A stretch of 64,000 bases of DNA, from assembly GCA_000733355.1 (NCBI GenBank), contig JNVV01000072.1, positions 124,001-188,000 on the forward strand. The letters run 5' to 3'. The notes under the pieces were generated by a model, which was not told the DNA's origin, searched no databases, and saw only the letters and a program-made list of their open reading frames with translations. Numbering within the stretch: the stretch's first letter is position 1; the number at the start of each line of letters is the position of its first letter. The translations under genes were made by a program, and so were the position numbers. This DNA comes from Falciphora oryzae (Eukaryota > Ascomycota > Sordariomycetes > Magnaporthales > Magnaporthaceae). This document shows, in pieces, positions 1-11,468 of this stretch.

Positions 1-3000
1 CTGCCTACCAACAGCTGAAATCAAGCGACGAGACCGCGAGCCTGGCTGCTGAATATGAGAGCGTCCTCAAGGAGTTCGAACCCGCCGCGGCACCTCTGCT
101 GGACGACGGCGCCCTCGGTAAGAGGCTTCAGGCAATGGAACTCATCGTCGCGAAGGCGGGGACAAGCAAGCATGGCGACAAAGCCACCGAAGCGGCCGAA
201 GTCGCCCTGTCTATCCTCAGAATGATCAAGGGCACCGTCGCGGAGCTGGCTGCCGCAAACCCAATAGCTTCTTTTGCCTGGGCTGGCTTTTGCGTCCTCA
301 CACCGGTAAGTGCCCAAACACGTCATCTTTTCTTCTCATACTACCCGCTTGCTCCTGCCTTGCCGCTCTCGCTCCCACCATTGTCGAACTTCCCTCGTAG
401 CATATGGTGCTGATACGCCAGAATATTGCAGAATCTACTTGCGCCGATCACGGAGAAGAAGTCCATGAGAGACGGACTCGCCCACGTGTCAGACCGGCTC
501 AAATGGTTCATGGCGCTTGCGCAGGTTCTTCTCGGCGAGAGCTGGAGAAACGACGATCAGTTCCAAGACTTGCGAAGCGAACTTGATGCCAGGGTGGCAA
601 AGCTCTACGGGAAGCTCCTGGAATTCGAGATGAGGTGCGTCTGCGCCTGCGCGTCTCCATGGACGACGGCGGCAAAAGACCTGGTGGGCTGGAATGGCTG
701 GAGCGACTTGGTGGCGTCCATCAAGAGTGCAGAGATTTCTCTCAACAGCGAAATCAGCCAGTATTCCACAGAGGCCATGAAGGAATACCTCAACGGCCTC
801 GCGGCTACCTCCGAGCAGACGCTAGACGTCCAGCAGAGGATCCTCGGATACCAAGGACGAGCCGACGACCGTGAGATCGAGAAAACCAGAAACGAAACCA
901 TTCAGAAGTTCCAGGTTGTCAACTACGGCGATGCCTTCAATGAGGTACCAGAAAGACTGCAGGGAACTTGCGAGTGGATCGAGAACGACGAGACATATCG
1001 CCAGTGGGTCGCAAACGACGACAGCGGTTCCCAACGGCAACGACTACGCGACCAGCAACCGAGTCCGAGTGCGGAAGCCGCCTCCAGGGTGCTCAACATT
1101 TCCGCCGGTCCTGGATGGGGCAAGTCTGTTCTCGCCAGATTCATGGTAGAAACTCGGCTTCGGGCGGATCTGGGAGCGGACCAGACTATCTGTTACTTTT
1201 TCTTCCGCTACAACCAGCCCGGAATGAACTCGGCCAGCAATGCCCTCCACACACTCCTGCATCAGCTGCTTTGCCAGCAAAGACAGCTAGCTGACGTGGT
1301 AGAGAACCGAGTCCAGCAGCTCGACAATGGCGTTATGGGTGTCAGTAACCTGGTCGAGATATTGCTTGACGCGGTTTCCAGTCCTAAGGCGCGTCCCGTG
1401 GTGTTCGTGATCGACGCGCTGGACGAGTGCTTGCCGGATCAGTTCCCTGACATCATGTATCTCCTGAAGCGAGCACGGCCTCATAATATTCGCTTTGTGC
1501 TCACGACCAGACCCTGGCCGAACATCCTAGAGGCACTCGGGGCGGAGCTCAAGGGGGCAAGCTTGAAGACCATTTCCGCCGAGACCCTTGAGCAACGCGA
1601 CATTCTCCAACGAGAGATTCTGCTTGTCCTGGACCACAACCTCCGGAAGCTGGAGGAGAGGCTCGACAAGAAAACGAGGCTGAAAGTGCGGGAGACGCTA
1701 CTAGCCACCAAGGTCGACAAGGGCGAGCGGACGTTTTTGTGGCTGAAGCTCGTCTTCGAGAGTCTGAAAACCGTGTATCTGAAGCAGGATGTCTACAACT
1801 TGCTAAAGAAGCCGCCGACGACACTCTACGGCGCCTATGACCTCCTTCTTTCTCGGGTGAAATCAGACCAGCGCCAAAGGTTCGCCATACTCCTGGACCT
1901 GGTCTTGGTTTCCGAGCGGCCCCTGACCGTTGACGAGGCCAGCACTGCGGTCTGGGTTCGACTGCATCCCGGGACGCGCTCGCTGGCCAGCTTCGATCCC
2001 GACGGCGCCGTCGCTTTCCAGGCGTGGATCGCCGACACCGGCGGCGGCTTCGTCTCTGTGTCGCACGGGCGGCTGTACTTCCTGCACCAATCGTGCAAGG
2101 AGTATCTGCTGCGTGAGCCCGATGCGGCGGCTTCTCCAAAGGCTTGCCACAGCGGCCTAGTCGCGTTTGCCAGCTCAACCACCGAGCCGCTGGCCCACGC
2201 TACAGTCGCCGAGTGCTGCCTGCTTTCCTTGCTTTTGCGGCCGTTCTCGGGCGTCACACCGAGTTCGGAGCCAACTTTGGAACGCGACAGTATCTGTCCT
2301 TCTGGCGACGAGGAGAGCTCCGATTCTGTCGACGACAACTCCAATTCAGGTGGCCATGAGAACAGCTTCATTGTGTACGCAACTGCATACCTTACGCACC
2401 ATTTCAACCTGTGCCAGAGGTACGAGGCCGAGACGGGGACCCTGGTCGACATCGACGCTTCGCTACGGCCGAGTTATTTGTGGCTCTTCCGGCGCTATCT
2501 GCTTTCTGAAGGCTGCCATCTTAAGTTTGTGAATACGAGATTTCCCCATGACAAGGAAATTGGACCGGAAAAAGTCGCTGAGAATCACCTTCTGGTTCTC
2601 CGGCATATACCCGCCTTCTACAATGATCCGCTACTGTTTGAGCGCAGGTATAGCCTACGTGCCCAGCTCAGCCTCAACCCTGTCTTCGTAGTGCTCTCCA
2701 ATGAGTACACGTGGTCACCGAAGACTCAGCCGACAATGCAAGCAGCGGGGGCATTGACTGGTAGTCTTCTACTCTTTCGGGCTGGCGAGGATGCTGGCGA
2801 CTTGGAGATGCCGGCCCAGCCGGTTGAGATAGACGGCCACGGAGAATTCTCGGAACCCGTGCCTGCCCTTGCCAGGTACTACACAAAGCAATCTACGCCG
2901 CTGTTTAGGGCCGCCGCCATGGATAGTGCACACATCGTGCGTTGGATCCTGGACTCTGGCGTCAAAGCATCCGGGACTGACGGGCACAGGGACGGCAATA

Positions 3001-5081
3001 CCGTGTTGCACGCCGCCGTGCGACAACCGTTCGTGAAGTCGCACTCGGACACGCTCAAGGTCCTTCTGGACGCTGGGGCGGACCTAACCGTCGCCAACGG
3101 CAGCGGGCTGAAGGCGATCACATGCGCCGCCGTGTGGCAAAATTGGGATGCCGTCCGCCTCCTCCTGGCACATGGTGCCGACCCCAGTGGCGTGGACGGT
3201 CTCCACGTCGGGACCACGCCTCTGCTTTCCGCTGTTAGAGTTCAGCGAGTATTTAGGGGCGACCTGAACACGATCAAGATGCTACTCGACGCAGGAGCAG
3301 ACCCGAACGTGGGAAACCCGCCCCCAATAGCCAGGGCGACTCCCAAGGTCATGTCACTGTTGCTGGAGCGGGGGGCACGAGGCGGCACGGACGAGGACAG
3401 CGAGCAAAACACAGCCCTACATGCCCTGATGGACCAGCTTGGCGACAAGTGGCTTGACTTCCCAGCGCCTCAGCGAATCATTACGCTGATCCACGAGCTT
3501 GTCAAGGCTGGGTGTCCCGCAGATCGGCTGGGCGAAAGAGGCATCACGCCCCTGCAGTCCATGTTCGAATCCATACCCTACGATTATTTGCGCGAGGGTC
3601 GCCGGTATGGCCCTTACCCCCTTGTTCAATGCATCGACGCTCTGTGCGCTCTAGGAGCAGACGTCAACTCGCGCTCCAAGATATTCGCCGACACAGTGGT
3701 GCATTTCGCCTGCGACGCCCCCATCCCCGATGTTGAACTTGGGCCGGTGTTCCAAGCTCTCGCCAAACACGGGGCGGACTTTGGCGCGCGGAACTCCGCG
3801 GGCGACACAGCGCTGCACGCTCTCTCATGGAGACACAGGCAAGATTCTTGCGAGAAAAGGGCCGCGCGCGCCAGGTCATTCCTTCAAACCATCCTCCCGG
3901 ACCCAACCAAGGCGGATGCAGCCGCCATGGCAGCCGCTTCCGAGCTTGTCAACGTGCGGAACAAACGGGGTCAAACCGCACTCCACCTGGTCTGCCTCGA
4001 GCGGACTCCGGATCAAGGTATGCTCGAGTGGTGCCGAACCCTCCTAGCTTGGGGCGCAGACGCCAATGGTCGCGACAATGGGGGCGGCTCGCTCCTCCAC
4101 GCCCTTGTCATCAATGCCCACCCCTCCCCAATCGGGGGACCGGAGAGAAGCGATTTGGACGCCATAGTGGACCTGCTAGTATCACGAGGCCCGGGGTCGG
4201 GGGCATGCGATGCCGTGAACGCGCGAGACGGCCGCGGCAGGACGGCGCTTCACGTTGCCTGTGGGGATCACAGAAGCATAGACGCGGCGCTCGAATGGTG
4301 CCGGGGGCTCCTGGACCGTGGGGCGGACGCGAACATTCGAGACAAAAAGGGCGCCTCGGCCCTCCATGCCCTCGCACAAAGAGGCTCAGTCGACGACACG
4401 CCCGCGACCTTCTCGTCGGTCGCGGAACTGCTGGTGTCGCGCGGCGTGGGGCCAGAGGCTCGAGACTGCCAAGGCGGAACGGCGCTCCACCTCGCCTGCT
4501 CCACGGTACATCCGCTGGCGATCCTGCGCCACCGCGTCCATGCTCTTTTGGACCTTGGTGCGGACGCAGACGCACGTGACGACACGAACGCCTCGCCGCT
4601 GCACGTCCTCGCCAGCAACAGAGTTCTGATGCAAGAGTTCCGGCGTTCGTCCCAGGACAGTCTGGACGACGTCGTGGAGCTGCTGGTGTCGCGCGGCGCG
4701 AAGCTGGGTGGGCGGGACGGGGAGGGGAGGACATTCTTCGACCACATGCTGGAAGTCGGCCCTAAATTTGTTGGGATTTACAAATACACCAAGCTGGGCG
4801 AGCGTGACGTCGTGGAGCTGCTGGCGTCGCGCGGTGCGACGCAGGCTGGGCAGCACAAGCTGGAAGCTTGGCATGATGGGATGGGCAAATCTAGCAATTG
4901 GGGTGTGGAAGACGCAGATTCATCTTGTCCGAAAGTCGACCGGTGGTTGTTTGGTCAAAAGGAGTACTTGGATTGGAGGCGCGAGCACTTCCCCCACTTC
5001 TCCACTTCCCCGCCCCTTCCCCAAAAAAACAAAAACAAAAAGAAAAAAAAAGGAAAGGAAAACCGCAAGGCTGGGCGATAG
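1..5081 (+). CDS. NLR-like STAND protein, NACHT NTPase plus ankyrin repeats (5' end outside window)
   Basis: Two exons are visible. The first is open in frame from base 3 to 305; an intron (306-431, GTAAGT...CAG, phase 0) follows; the second runs 432-5081. The joined N-terminal part resembles the helical N-terminal domain of fungal NACHT proteins (NACHT_N type), with the intron falling in the middle of it. A Walker A motif (GPGWGKS) lies about 230 codons into exon 2 and a Walker B motif (VIDALDEC) about 100 codons later, so this is a NACHT-type P-loop NTPase. From about 2895 to 4860 there are roughly 15 ankyrin-like repeats with TALH and LLxxGAD cores. The protein ends in a lysine-rich tail of about 18 residues. 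Fungal NLRs of this type are thought to act in non-self recognition and programmed cell death; here that role is inference from the family. The start codon lies left of the window. No disabling change is visible. Confidence 0.85.
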
Positions 5082-5351
5082 GGAATTGATTTCTGACTCC
5101 CGTCAGAGGGCAGTGCCCGATGCAGACGACGGGTCGAGCAGCGTGCCGGCATGGGTGGTGCTAAGTGGCCCCTATCTCAAAGCCGTGCTCCCTTCATTGC
5201 AGGCATTTTAAACTGGGAAAGGGAGGGATTTCCCGAGGAAAGAAAAAGAACTGGCAAGGTTTACGAGGATTCGTTGTAAATGGGGCTCAAATATCCGAAA
5301 TTTTCTCAACCATCAAAGCTCTTCCAATTAACTATATCAAGACGAAGATCT

Positions 5352-6920
5352 TCAAAGCGGCTCATCCAACCTGATTCCCCACCTCTCCATAGCCTCGAGC
5401 CCAAACGTAAGCTCTGCTATAGCCCTGCAGAACTCGTCCACCTCGTCCGGCTTCGTGTCGGCCAGGACGTCCCTGACATCCACCAGCGTCCCGCCCCCCG
5501 GCGGCAGGCACCGGCGCCACGCAAACGCCGACGGAGCGTCCCACGCGCCCTTGGACGCCGTAAAGGGCACGCGGGTGCCGCATTCGATGCCAGCCCTGTG
5601 GATAGTCCTATATACGGCTAGCGCGACGTTGGCCACGGTCCATGTCCTCCGCACGCTCTCGGCGACGGCCCAGGTGCGCCAGATGACCTCGTCCTGCTCG
5701 ACGACGACGCCGCTGGGCGCGCTGCCACCGCGCGCGTTTCCCAGCCCCACGAGCGCGGGCGAGCTGCTGTCGAAGCCGAGGAGGGGCAGCATGGGGTTCG
5801 AGGCGGCGGTGGCGGCGGCCGCTAGCAGGGCATCGAGCCAGCGCGTTAGAGTGGGCATGAGGCGCTCGGCGTGGCGGCTCAGGCAGATCTCGCCGTCGAA
5901 GAGGCCGATGATGATGTAGACGAGTAGGGCCTGGGCCTTGGCGAGGCGGTCGAGCACCTCGCGGCCCTCGGCGAAGATGTTGGCGTCCTTGTCGTCGAGG
6001 CCGAGCCCCCAGGCGCTGTTGATGTCGGCGCCGTCGCAGAAGCCGTTGGCGTAGATTTCCTCGTCGTTGTCGTCGTCAGGGGTGCTGTTGGCGGCGCTGC
6101 CGTCGCGGGCTGCAGGAGCTGTGGGCTCCAGCGGTGACCGGTTAGGGCCCGGGCCGGAACGGAAGAGCTGGATTATGCGCAGGTGGATGATGCGGTTGGC
6201 CGTGTCTTTGTTCCGCGCGTTCCTCGAGTGGTAGAGGGCCAGGGTGGAGTAGGCGTCGGCGATACATGTGGGCATGCGGTGGGTGTAGAGGGTGGGATGA
6301 ACGAAAAGATTACCACCTTTAGGGACCCAATCCGATGCGCAGGACTTGAACTTCTCGATTGCGCGTTCGGTGAGCTCATTCCTCCGGTGCGTGACCATGT
6401 TTATTTGGTAAGGGACGAGTTTAGCGGGGATCCAGCTGACACTGTCGAGGAACCAGGCACATTTCTGGGCTAAGGCAGTAGCAGGATCGGGTAGAGCATC
6501 GTTGTCTGTGCCGCCAAATGGCGATATGTCGGTCGAGTTAGAGGCGGTGGGCAGACTTGATGCCGCCGGCAGCCATGGCTGGGTGTCCCGTGGCGACAGG
6601 GAGGATCCCGAGCTATTTGATGGGTTCTGTGCGTTTATCCACGACCGGCTCTCTGATAGGGATACCGAAGTGGCAGGGCTTCCGAAGGTATTGGCAACAG
6701 GATACGGCACAGGTTTGTCCAATCCGCCGGACGGATGGCTCTGCTGCGGGATAGGGGCCCAAGCGGACTCGTACTCCCGCGCGACGTGAAAGGTGATCCC
6801 CCTGGCTTGCGGATAGACGCAGGCCATGTCCCTGGAGGCGCAGCGGTGGCAGGCGGGCCTCTCCTTGCCGCACTTGCGCTTCGCCTTGGCGCACGCGTCA
6901 CAGGCCTTGCTCTCGTTCAT
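5352..6920 (-). CDS. Zn2Cys6 fungal transcription factor
   Basis: A single open frame of 522 codons on the minus strand. Residues 7-34 have the C-X2-C-X6-C-X6-C-X2-C-X6-C spacing (Cys7, 10, 17, 24, 27, 34) with a basic stretch between Cys10 and Cys17, the signature of the Gal4-type binuclear zinc cluster that binds DNA. The rest has a Ser/Pro/Asn-rich linker (about residues 60-130) followed by a helical region without a motif I can name. The ATG is five codons before the first cysteine, which is usual for the family. It is transcribed away from the short-chain dehydrogenase gene at 7753 across an 832-bp shared upstream region, so that gene is a plausible target. No intron is needed. The target genes and inducer cannot be read from the sequence. 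Confidence 0.88.
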   Translation of the reverse strand: MNESKACDACAKAKRKCGKERPACHRCASRDMACVYPQARGITFHVAREYESAWAPIPQQSHPSGGLDKPVPYPVANTFGSPATSVSLSESRSWINAQNPSNSSGSSLSPRDTQPWLPAASSLPTASNSTDISPFGGTDNDALPDPATALAQKCAWFLDSVSWIPAKLVPYQINMVTHRRNELTERAIEKFKSCASDWVPKGGNLFVHPTLYTHRMPTCIADAYSTLALYHSRNARNKDTANRIIHLRIIQLFRSGPGPNRSPLEPTAPAARDGSAANSTPDDDNDEEIYANGFCDGADINSAWGLGLDDKDANIFAEGREVLDRLAKAQALLVYIIIGLFDGEICLSRHAERLMPTLTRWLDALLAAAATAASNPMLPLLGFDSSSPALVGLGNARGGSAPSGVVVEQDEVIWRTWAVAESVRRTWTVANVALAVYRTIHRAGIECGTRVPFTASKGAWDAPSAFAWRRCLPPGGGTLVDVRDVLADTKPDEVDEFCRAIAELTFGLEAMERWGIRLDEPL

Positions 6921-7752
6921 CTGGGCTAATTTTCTTTTAGCTAGGCAGGCTGGGATGCCACATGCCTGTTGAGGAGGTCGCCCAATACCTACAGCGGAAT
7001 GCTCTCAGTCAGTCTGGTCCAGCTCTTCGGCACGCTGGCGAGGGGCTGGACTTGTGTGAGTGATGAGTCAGCGGCGTGTTGACTGACAGCCAGACCAGGC
7101 CGGGCTCGGTCGTCCCAATGGTTGCGGCGCTGTCTGTCAGATGCGGAAACCAGCGGAGACCCTGGTCGTCAGCTCCAGCCTGCGGCCAAAGAACGGAGAT
7201 TCGGAGATAGTAGACGCGTTGAAGCTGTAGGTGGACGGGCAGCCCGATCAGCTTCTCTGGTAGCCAAGGGTGGGGCTTTTCCATGCCACAGCGGGATGCT
7301 TGGCTGCGGAAACCCCTGCGCGACCTGCGGAAATGCCATCTCGATTTGGCCTAGCGCCCGCAGCGCGGGGCCATGCACCTCAGCCGCCCGCGCCAGTGAA
7401 GCAGTGATGCTATCACCAAAATCAGGAAGCAGTGTCCGCAACGCAACATCCTCGCGGGACGCCTACGGCGCACCGCAACCACTGCCATTCCCAACCTGCG
7501 ACCCACTCCGCTATCACCGTGCCAGACTACATTTGTCAGGGAGATATTGCTTTGAAATCCGACATGATCTCCACGGGATGGTGGCCCCTGGAATGGCCTA
7601 TATAAGTGCGCAGAAGCCTCGAGATATCCAGACATTCCTCTTTTCCCTCAGCTCATTATCCCATCTCCAATAGCTCCTGTCTCAACAAACACCTCACTAA
7701 ACGCCAATATCCTCTAGTTGTTCATCTCGTCGAGCACCCATACTAGCCAACC
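6921..7752. promoter_or_regulatory. Divergent intergenic region between the Zn2Cys6 regulator and the dehydrogenase
   Basis: No convincing coding sequence lies here; the short open frames have no domain and conflict with each other. A TATA box (TATATAAG, 7599-7606) lies 147 bp upstream of the dehydrogenase ATG, and a pyrimidine-rich leader follows it. The regulator starts at the other edge. A shared bidirectional control region is inferred from the layout. Confidence 0.55.
7599..7606 (+). promoter_or_regulatory. TATA box of the SDR gene
   Basis: TATATAAG, 147 bp upstream of the ATG at 7753; the distance agrees with the TATA-to-ATG spacing seen before the genes at 44816 and 49304. Confidence 0.6.
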
Positions 7753-8815
7753 ATGCCTGAACCCACGCTCAACTTGGACATCGAGGCCGTCAGAAAGACC
7801 GTCAAGGAGACGCTCAACACCAATGTCACCAAGACCGTCCACTCAGCCGTCTATCCAGCCATCTCGCCTCTGCGCCCGGAGCTTAGCCAGACCGGGAAAA
7901 CTGTCCTTATCACTGGTGGCGGCACTGGTGTCGGCCTGGCCATGGGCAAGGCGTTTGTGGCTGCCAAGGCCGCCCGTCTCGTCATTGTCGGCCGCCGGGA
8001 CAACGTCCTTGCCTCGGCCCGGGAAATCCTCCAGCAAGAGGCCGCCAAGCTGTCGTCTCCTACCGTCATCGTCACCAAGCGCTGCGACGTGACCGCCGAA
8101 GACGATGTTGATAAGCTCTGGTCCGACCCGGAAGTCGGCCTCATTCACGTCCTCGTACTGAACGCGGCAAGGTTCCAGACGGACCCTGCGTCTTTGATCA
8201 AGCTCGGATACAAGGAGGTTTGGGCCAACTACGAGGCCAACGTCAAGGCGCCACTTCACTTTACCCAGAGGTTCTCCGAGCAGGTCTCGCCTGACGGGAA
8301 GCCGTTCCCGAAGGTATGCCTGGCTTCCTCCCTTTTGCACAATGATAGTCTGCTGACCCATTCTTGTCTTTGCTCTTCTCCAGATCTTGATCAATGTCTC
8401 GACCGCCGCCATCCACATGTTCGAGAAATCCGCCTATTCGTTTACTGCCAGCCTGCCGTCCTATGGCCTGACCAAGAACGCAGGCACCCTGGCGCTGCAG
8501 CTGGTGGCCGGGGACACGGACCCGGACCAGATGCGGATCGTGAGTTTCCACCCGGGTGTCCTCCACAGCCAGATTTGGGAGGATGACTTCAAGATGGGGC
8601 CTGAGGACCTGCCGTTCGACAACTTCGACCTTCCCGGCTCCTTTGCCGCCTGGCTCGCCTCGCCCGAGGCCCGCTTCCTGCATGGGCGCTTCGTCTGGGC
8701 GTCCTGGGACGTGGAGGAGCTCGCGACTGGGGACGTCAGGAAGCGCCTGGAGGAGGACTATGACTTCCTCAAAGTCGGTGTTGTTGGAATCAAGGGTAAC
8801 AAGCTGGTGAACTGA
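7753..8815 (+). CDS. Short-chain dehydrogenase/reductase (SDR), two exons
   Basis: Exons 7753-8313 and 8384-8815 are joined across a 70-bp intron (GTATGC...CAG, phase 0), giving 330 residues. The N-terminus has an extension of about 47 residues before the Rossmann start TGGGTGVG (residues 54-61), the NAD(P)-binding glycine motif of classical SDRs. After the first beta-alpha units comes LNAAR where many SDRs have NNAG. Exon 2 carries the conserved serine region (about residue 193) and the catalytic Y-X3-K (Tyr214, Lys218, in YGLTK). An NAD(P)H-dependent oxidoreductase acting on a small molecule is therefore well supported; the substrate is unknown. The ATG lies 147 bp after a TATA box. It is divergent from the Zn2Cys6 regulator, an arrangement common in small metabolic gene pairs. 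Confidence 0.88.
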
Positions 8816-9420
8816 GAACAGAACTGCAGGGGTGGGTGCGTTGTTTGTTTCCTGAAAAGATCGCCAAGCATCTCCAAGCGCCAGTTGATAGATCACTAGA
8901 TATGTCCTTCTTAGGTATCGTAGACTATACAAACATCCCATCCGTTCGTATTTTGTGGATAAACCCCCATGGTCGTTCTCTTTTCGAGGCAGGTGAGAGC
9001 GAAAAGAACGTGACGATTTTCGCCATTTTTTTTTCTTTTCTGTGAACAAAGGGTGATCCACATACGTCACCTCATACAGTGAGTCACTTCCGGCCACTCA
9101 AATTTGTAGACCCATTTAGTCGGGGTCCTCCATTGGATGCCTGCGTAAACTGAGGTGTTGTTGGTCGGCCCGTGATGCACCTCCGGCCTGTTGGGCCCAG
9201 TTGACCTCCTGGTGTCCTATCAGCACCTCGACGGCGGGGACTCGGCCCACAATAGCTGGTCCCAACGGTCTGGAACCCAACCTCAATATCGGTGTATTTA
9301 GGCAGCCATCGGATAGAGGCTCATACGCACACCGCTTCATCTTTTCACTTCATCATTGAAATAGGACCCAAACCTGCAAGCACGCTCGAGGAAGACACCC
9401 TATTCCATCACGCTCTTGTC
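8816..9420. other. Intergenic region, no gene seen
   Basis: This holds the 3' flank of the dehydrogenase (with a T-rich run near 9027-9040) and the 5' flank of the next gene. An open frame leads into the next gene from 9292 but has no ATG before 9421. Confidence 0.5.
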
Positions 9421-11028
9421 ATGATCAATTTTGTCACGATGGACTCGGTCAATCTGCAGATCGACTCCCCCCTATTCAAACTCCCCGGGGAGATTCGAAT
9501 GGGTATATGGAACCTCGCCCTGACACCAACACCCGACCGGAACTGGCATCGCAAATGGCTGGCCAAGCACAACTTCCGGGTTCGAAACGACCACGAAGAC
9601 GATCCTGAAGATCGCGACTGGGAAGAGGATTTTCACTGTGCAGAATTGGTTGACCCGGAAAACAAATGGCCTGGTGCCTTCCCGTGCTCTTTCCGTCCTG
9701 ACCTCAAGGGCCGACCAGTTCTACAAACACCCCTTCTGGGCACCTGTCGCCGCATCCGGCAAGAGGCCGGTCATCTTATCTTCAAGACTGAGCGCTACTT
9801 CCGCTCAGGGCTGCATCATATCTGCTTTCGCCATGGACTCGAAAGACGAAAGATCCCCAAGTGGTACTTTAGCCGGAGGAAGGATCACAGGCTAGACCAG
9901 TGGACACGGGAGCGGAGGAGGTGGGAGCGACAGTTCACCAGGATTCGTCTGGTGGGCCCAGTTATCAGCATGTGGAGCAACATGCATGCAGAGCAGCAGC
10001 TTCTCAGAAAGGTCGAGCACCTGCGGATCACTGTCCGTGTTGATGACTGGCACATGCCGCTTGGTAGCCGTCGAGGCGACTCCACCTGGGAGCAGGCGCC
10101 GCTCAAAGTCAATGCCCTGGGTATTCACAGGGAGCCTTCTACGAGATCTACAACGCAGCACATCTCTATGCGCCACATGATGGAGGCTACCAAAGATTTC
10201 AACCTCCCCGGCTCGAGCACCACATACACCCCGGATGACATCGAGGACGCCGTCTATCACTTCGAGCTTTCTGGCAAATGGAAAAGGCCTCTCTGGATGC
10301 CCCCCAACGCCAACTTCTCGTATGATCCGGCTAGCCATCATTATGGCCGTGACTGGTCCCGGGAATTCATCAACATGCCGAGGCTGAAGACCTTCACCAT
10401 GGATTTCGATGCCCCCGAGCACAGACGCGATGAGCTCGCCGAGATCGTCGAGTGGGTTGTGCGAACCTGGCGTATGCCGCTGAATCCTAACCACGCGGGC
10501 TATCACTATCTGTCCGCTGACGGGAATCCCGTCCGCAAGACTTCATGGCGCGGTACCATCCATGACTGGCCCAAGGCCTGCTACGTTTGCGAGACGGACT
10601 TCGAGCATAATGTGCCTGAGTGCAAGGAGCACGAGCGCGTGTGGGCAATGTTTTGGAAGGGATACGGGCCGAGGATATACTCCTGGACTGTAACCTGGAC
10701 GCCGAGGAAATCCAATGGACCGGAGGTATACCCGTATGTCGGTGCCCGGTTCTTGGATACGGGGGCTCCTCACGATGTTGAAAACGACAATGATGAGTCG
10801 GTAGGTTCCAGTGAGGATGAACAGGAAGAGGAAGCTCAAGAGGACGAGAAGCAACACCAGGAGGAACAGGGCGAGGAAGAACAAGTCGACGAGAAACAAG
10901 ATGACGTGGGCGAGCAGGCGGTCGAAAAGGCAGGTGAGGAGGAAGGCGAGGAGGGGGGCCAAGACCAAGGTGACAAAGAGAACATTCAGCTACCCTCACG
11001 CGCAAGGACAGATCAGGTGCCCAACTAG
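9421..11028 (+). CDS. Conserved fungal protein with 2EXR/DUF7730-like N-terminus and acidic tail
   Basis: An open frame of 535 codons from the ATG at 9421. A second in-frame ATG at 9439 has a better start context (A at -3, G at +4) and may be the one used. The N-terminal segment (SPLFKLPGEIRMGIW, starting about 15 residues in) matches the LPxEIRxxIW core that opens the fungal 2EXR and DUF7730-like domains, which are very numerous in filamentous ascomycetes and of unknown function. The central part is rich in Trp, Arg and His. The last ~75 residues are a low-complexity Glu/Asp/Gln/Lys tail without globular character. There is no signal peptide or membrane segment. Function unknown; assignment to the domain rests on the short core only. 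Confidence 0.75.
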   Translation: MINFVTMDSVNLQIDSPLFKLPGEIRMGIWNLALTPTPDRNWHRKWLAKHNFRVRNDHEDDPEDRDWEEDFHCAELVDPENKWPGAFPCSFRPDLKGRPVLQTPLLGTCRRIRQEAGHLIFKTERYFRSGLHHICFRHGLERRKIPKWYFSRRKDHRLDQWTRERRRWERQFTRIRLVGPVISMWSNMHAEQQLLRKVEHLRITVRVDDWHMPLGSRRGDSTWEQAPLKVNALGIHREPSTRSTTQHISMRHMMEATKDFNLPGSSTTYTPDDIEDAVYHFELSGKWKRPLWMPPNANFSYDPASHHYGRDWSREFINMPRLKTFTMDFDAPEHRRDELAEIVEWVVRTWRMPLNPNHAGYHYLSADGNPVRKTSWRGTIHDWPKACYVCETDFEHNVPECKEHERVWAMFWKGYGPRIYSWTVTWTPRKSNGPEVYPYVGARFLDTGAPHDVENDNDESVGSSEDEQEEEAQEDEKQHQEEQGEEEQVDEKQDDVGEQAVEKAGEEEGEEGGQDQGDKENIQLPSRARTDQVPN

Positions 11029-11468
11029 AGAGTGCGGCGAATCAGATATTAAGAAAATACAGCTATCTTGGACGCCGGGTCATTTCTTGATCTCCAAACA
11101 GTCTCCTGCGCTCTTGAGCAGATGCTAAGTTCTTTTACTCTCTGTCGTGTGTTCTTTCGTTCGTTTATTGACGGCATCGGCAATTATTTTATTATCAATT
11201 CCATGCCCCCGCCCCGGCGAATAATCAATATCCATCAACAATACTCACATGGCTGACATTGCTCGTCACGACATACAGCTGCCCCGGTAGTGATGAGCGG
11301 AAACAAATGTTCCAACCGACTATTGCTAGTATCAAACGATGACCTAAGAGCACATCCCTGATATGTAATTATAAATAGATACACACTTGCATTTATAACT
11401 CGTAGAGGCTGACATTACTGACCAGTCGCATCGCAAACCCGCTGCTCCCTATACTCGCCCGACAACAA
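11029..11468. other. Convergent 3' flanks, no gene seen
   Basis: AT-rich sequence between two convergent genes. It presumably holds both 3' untranslated regions. No domain-bearing frame is present. Confidence 0.5.

Noticed and set aside
1549..2452. Long minus-strand frames (205-209 codons) inside the NLR gene
   Set aside because: They lie antisense to a well-supported NACHT coding frame, are Arg/Ser/Pro-rich and have no domain: shadows of GC-rich coding sequence.
3827..4734. 250- and 207-codon frames over the ankyrin region
   Set aside because: Out-of-frame shadows of the ankyrin repeats with Arg/Gly/Pro bias.
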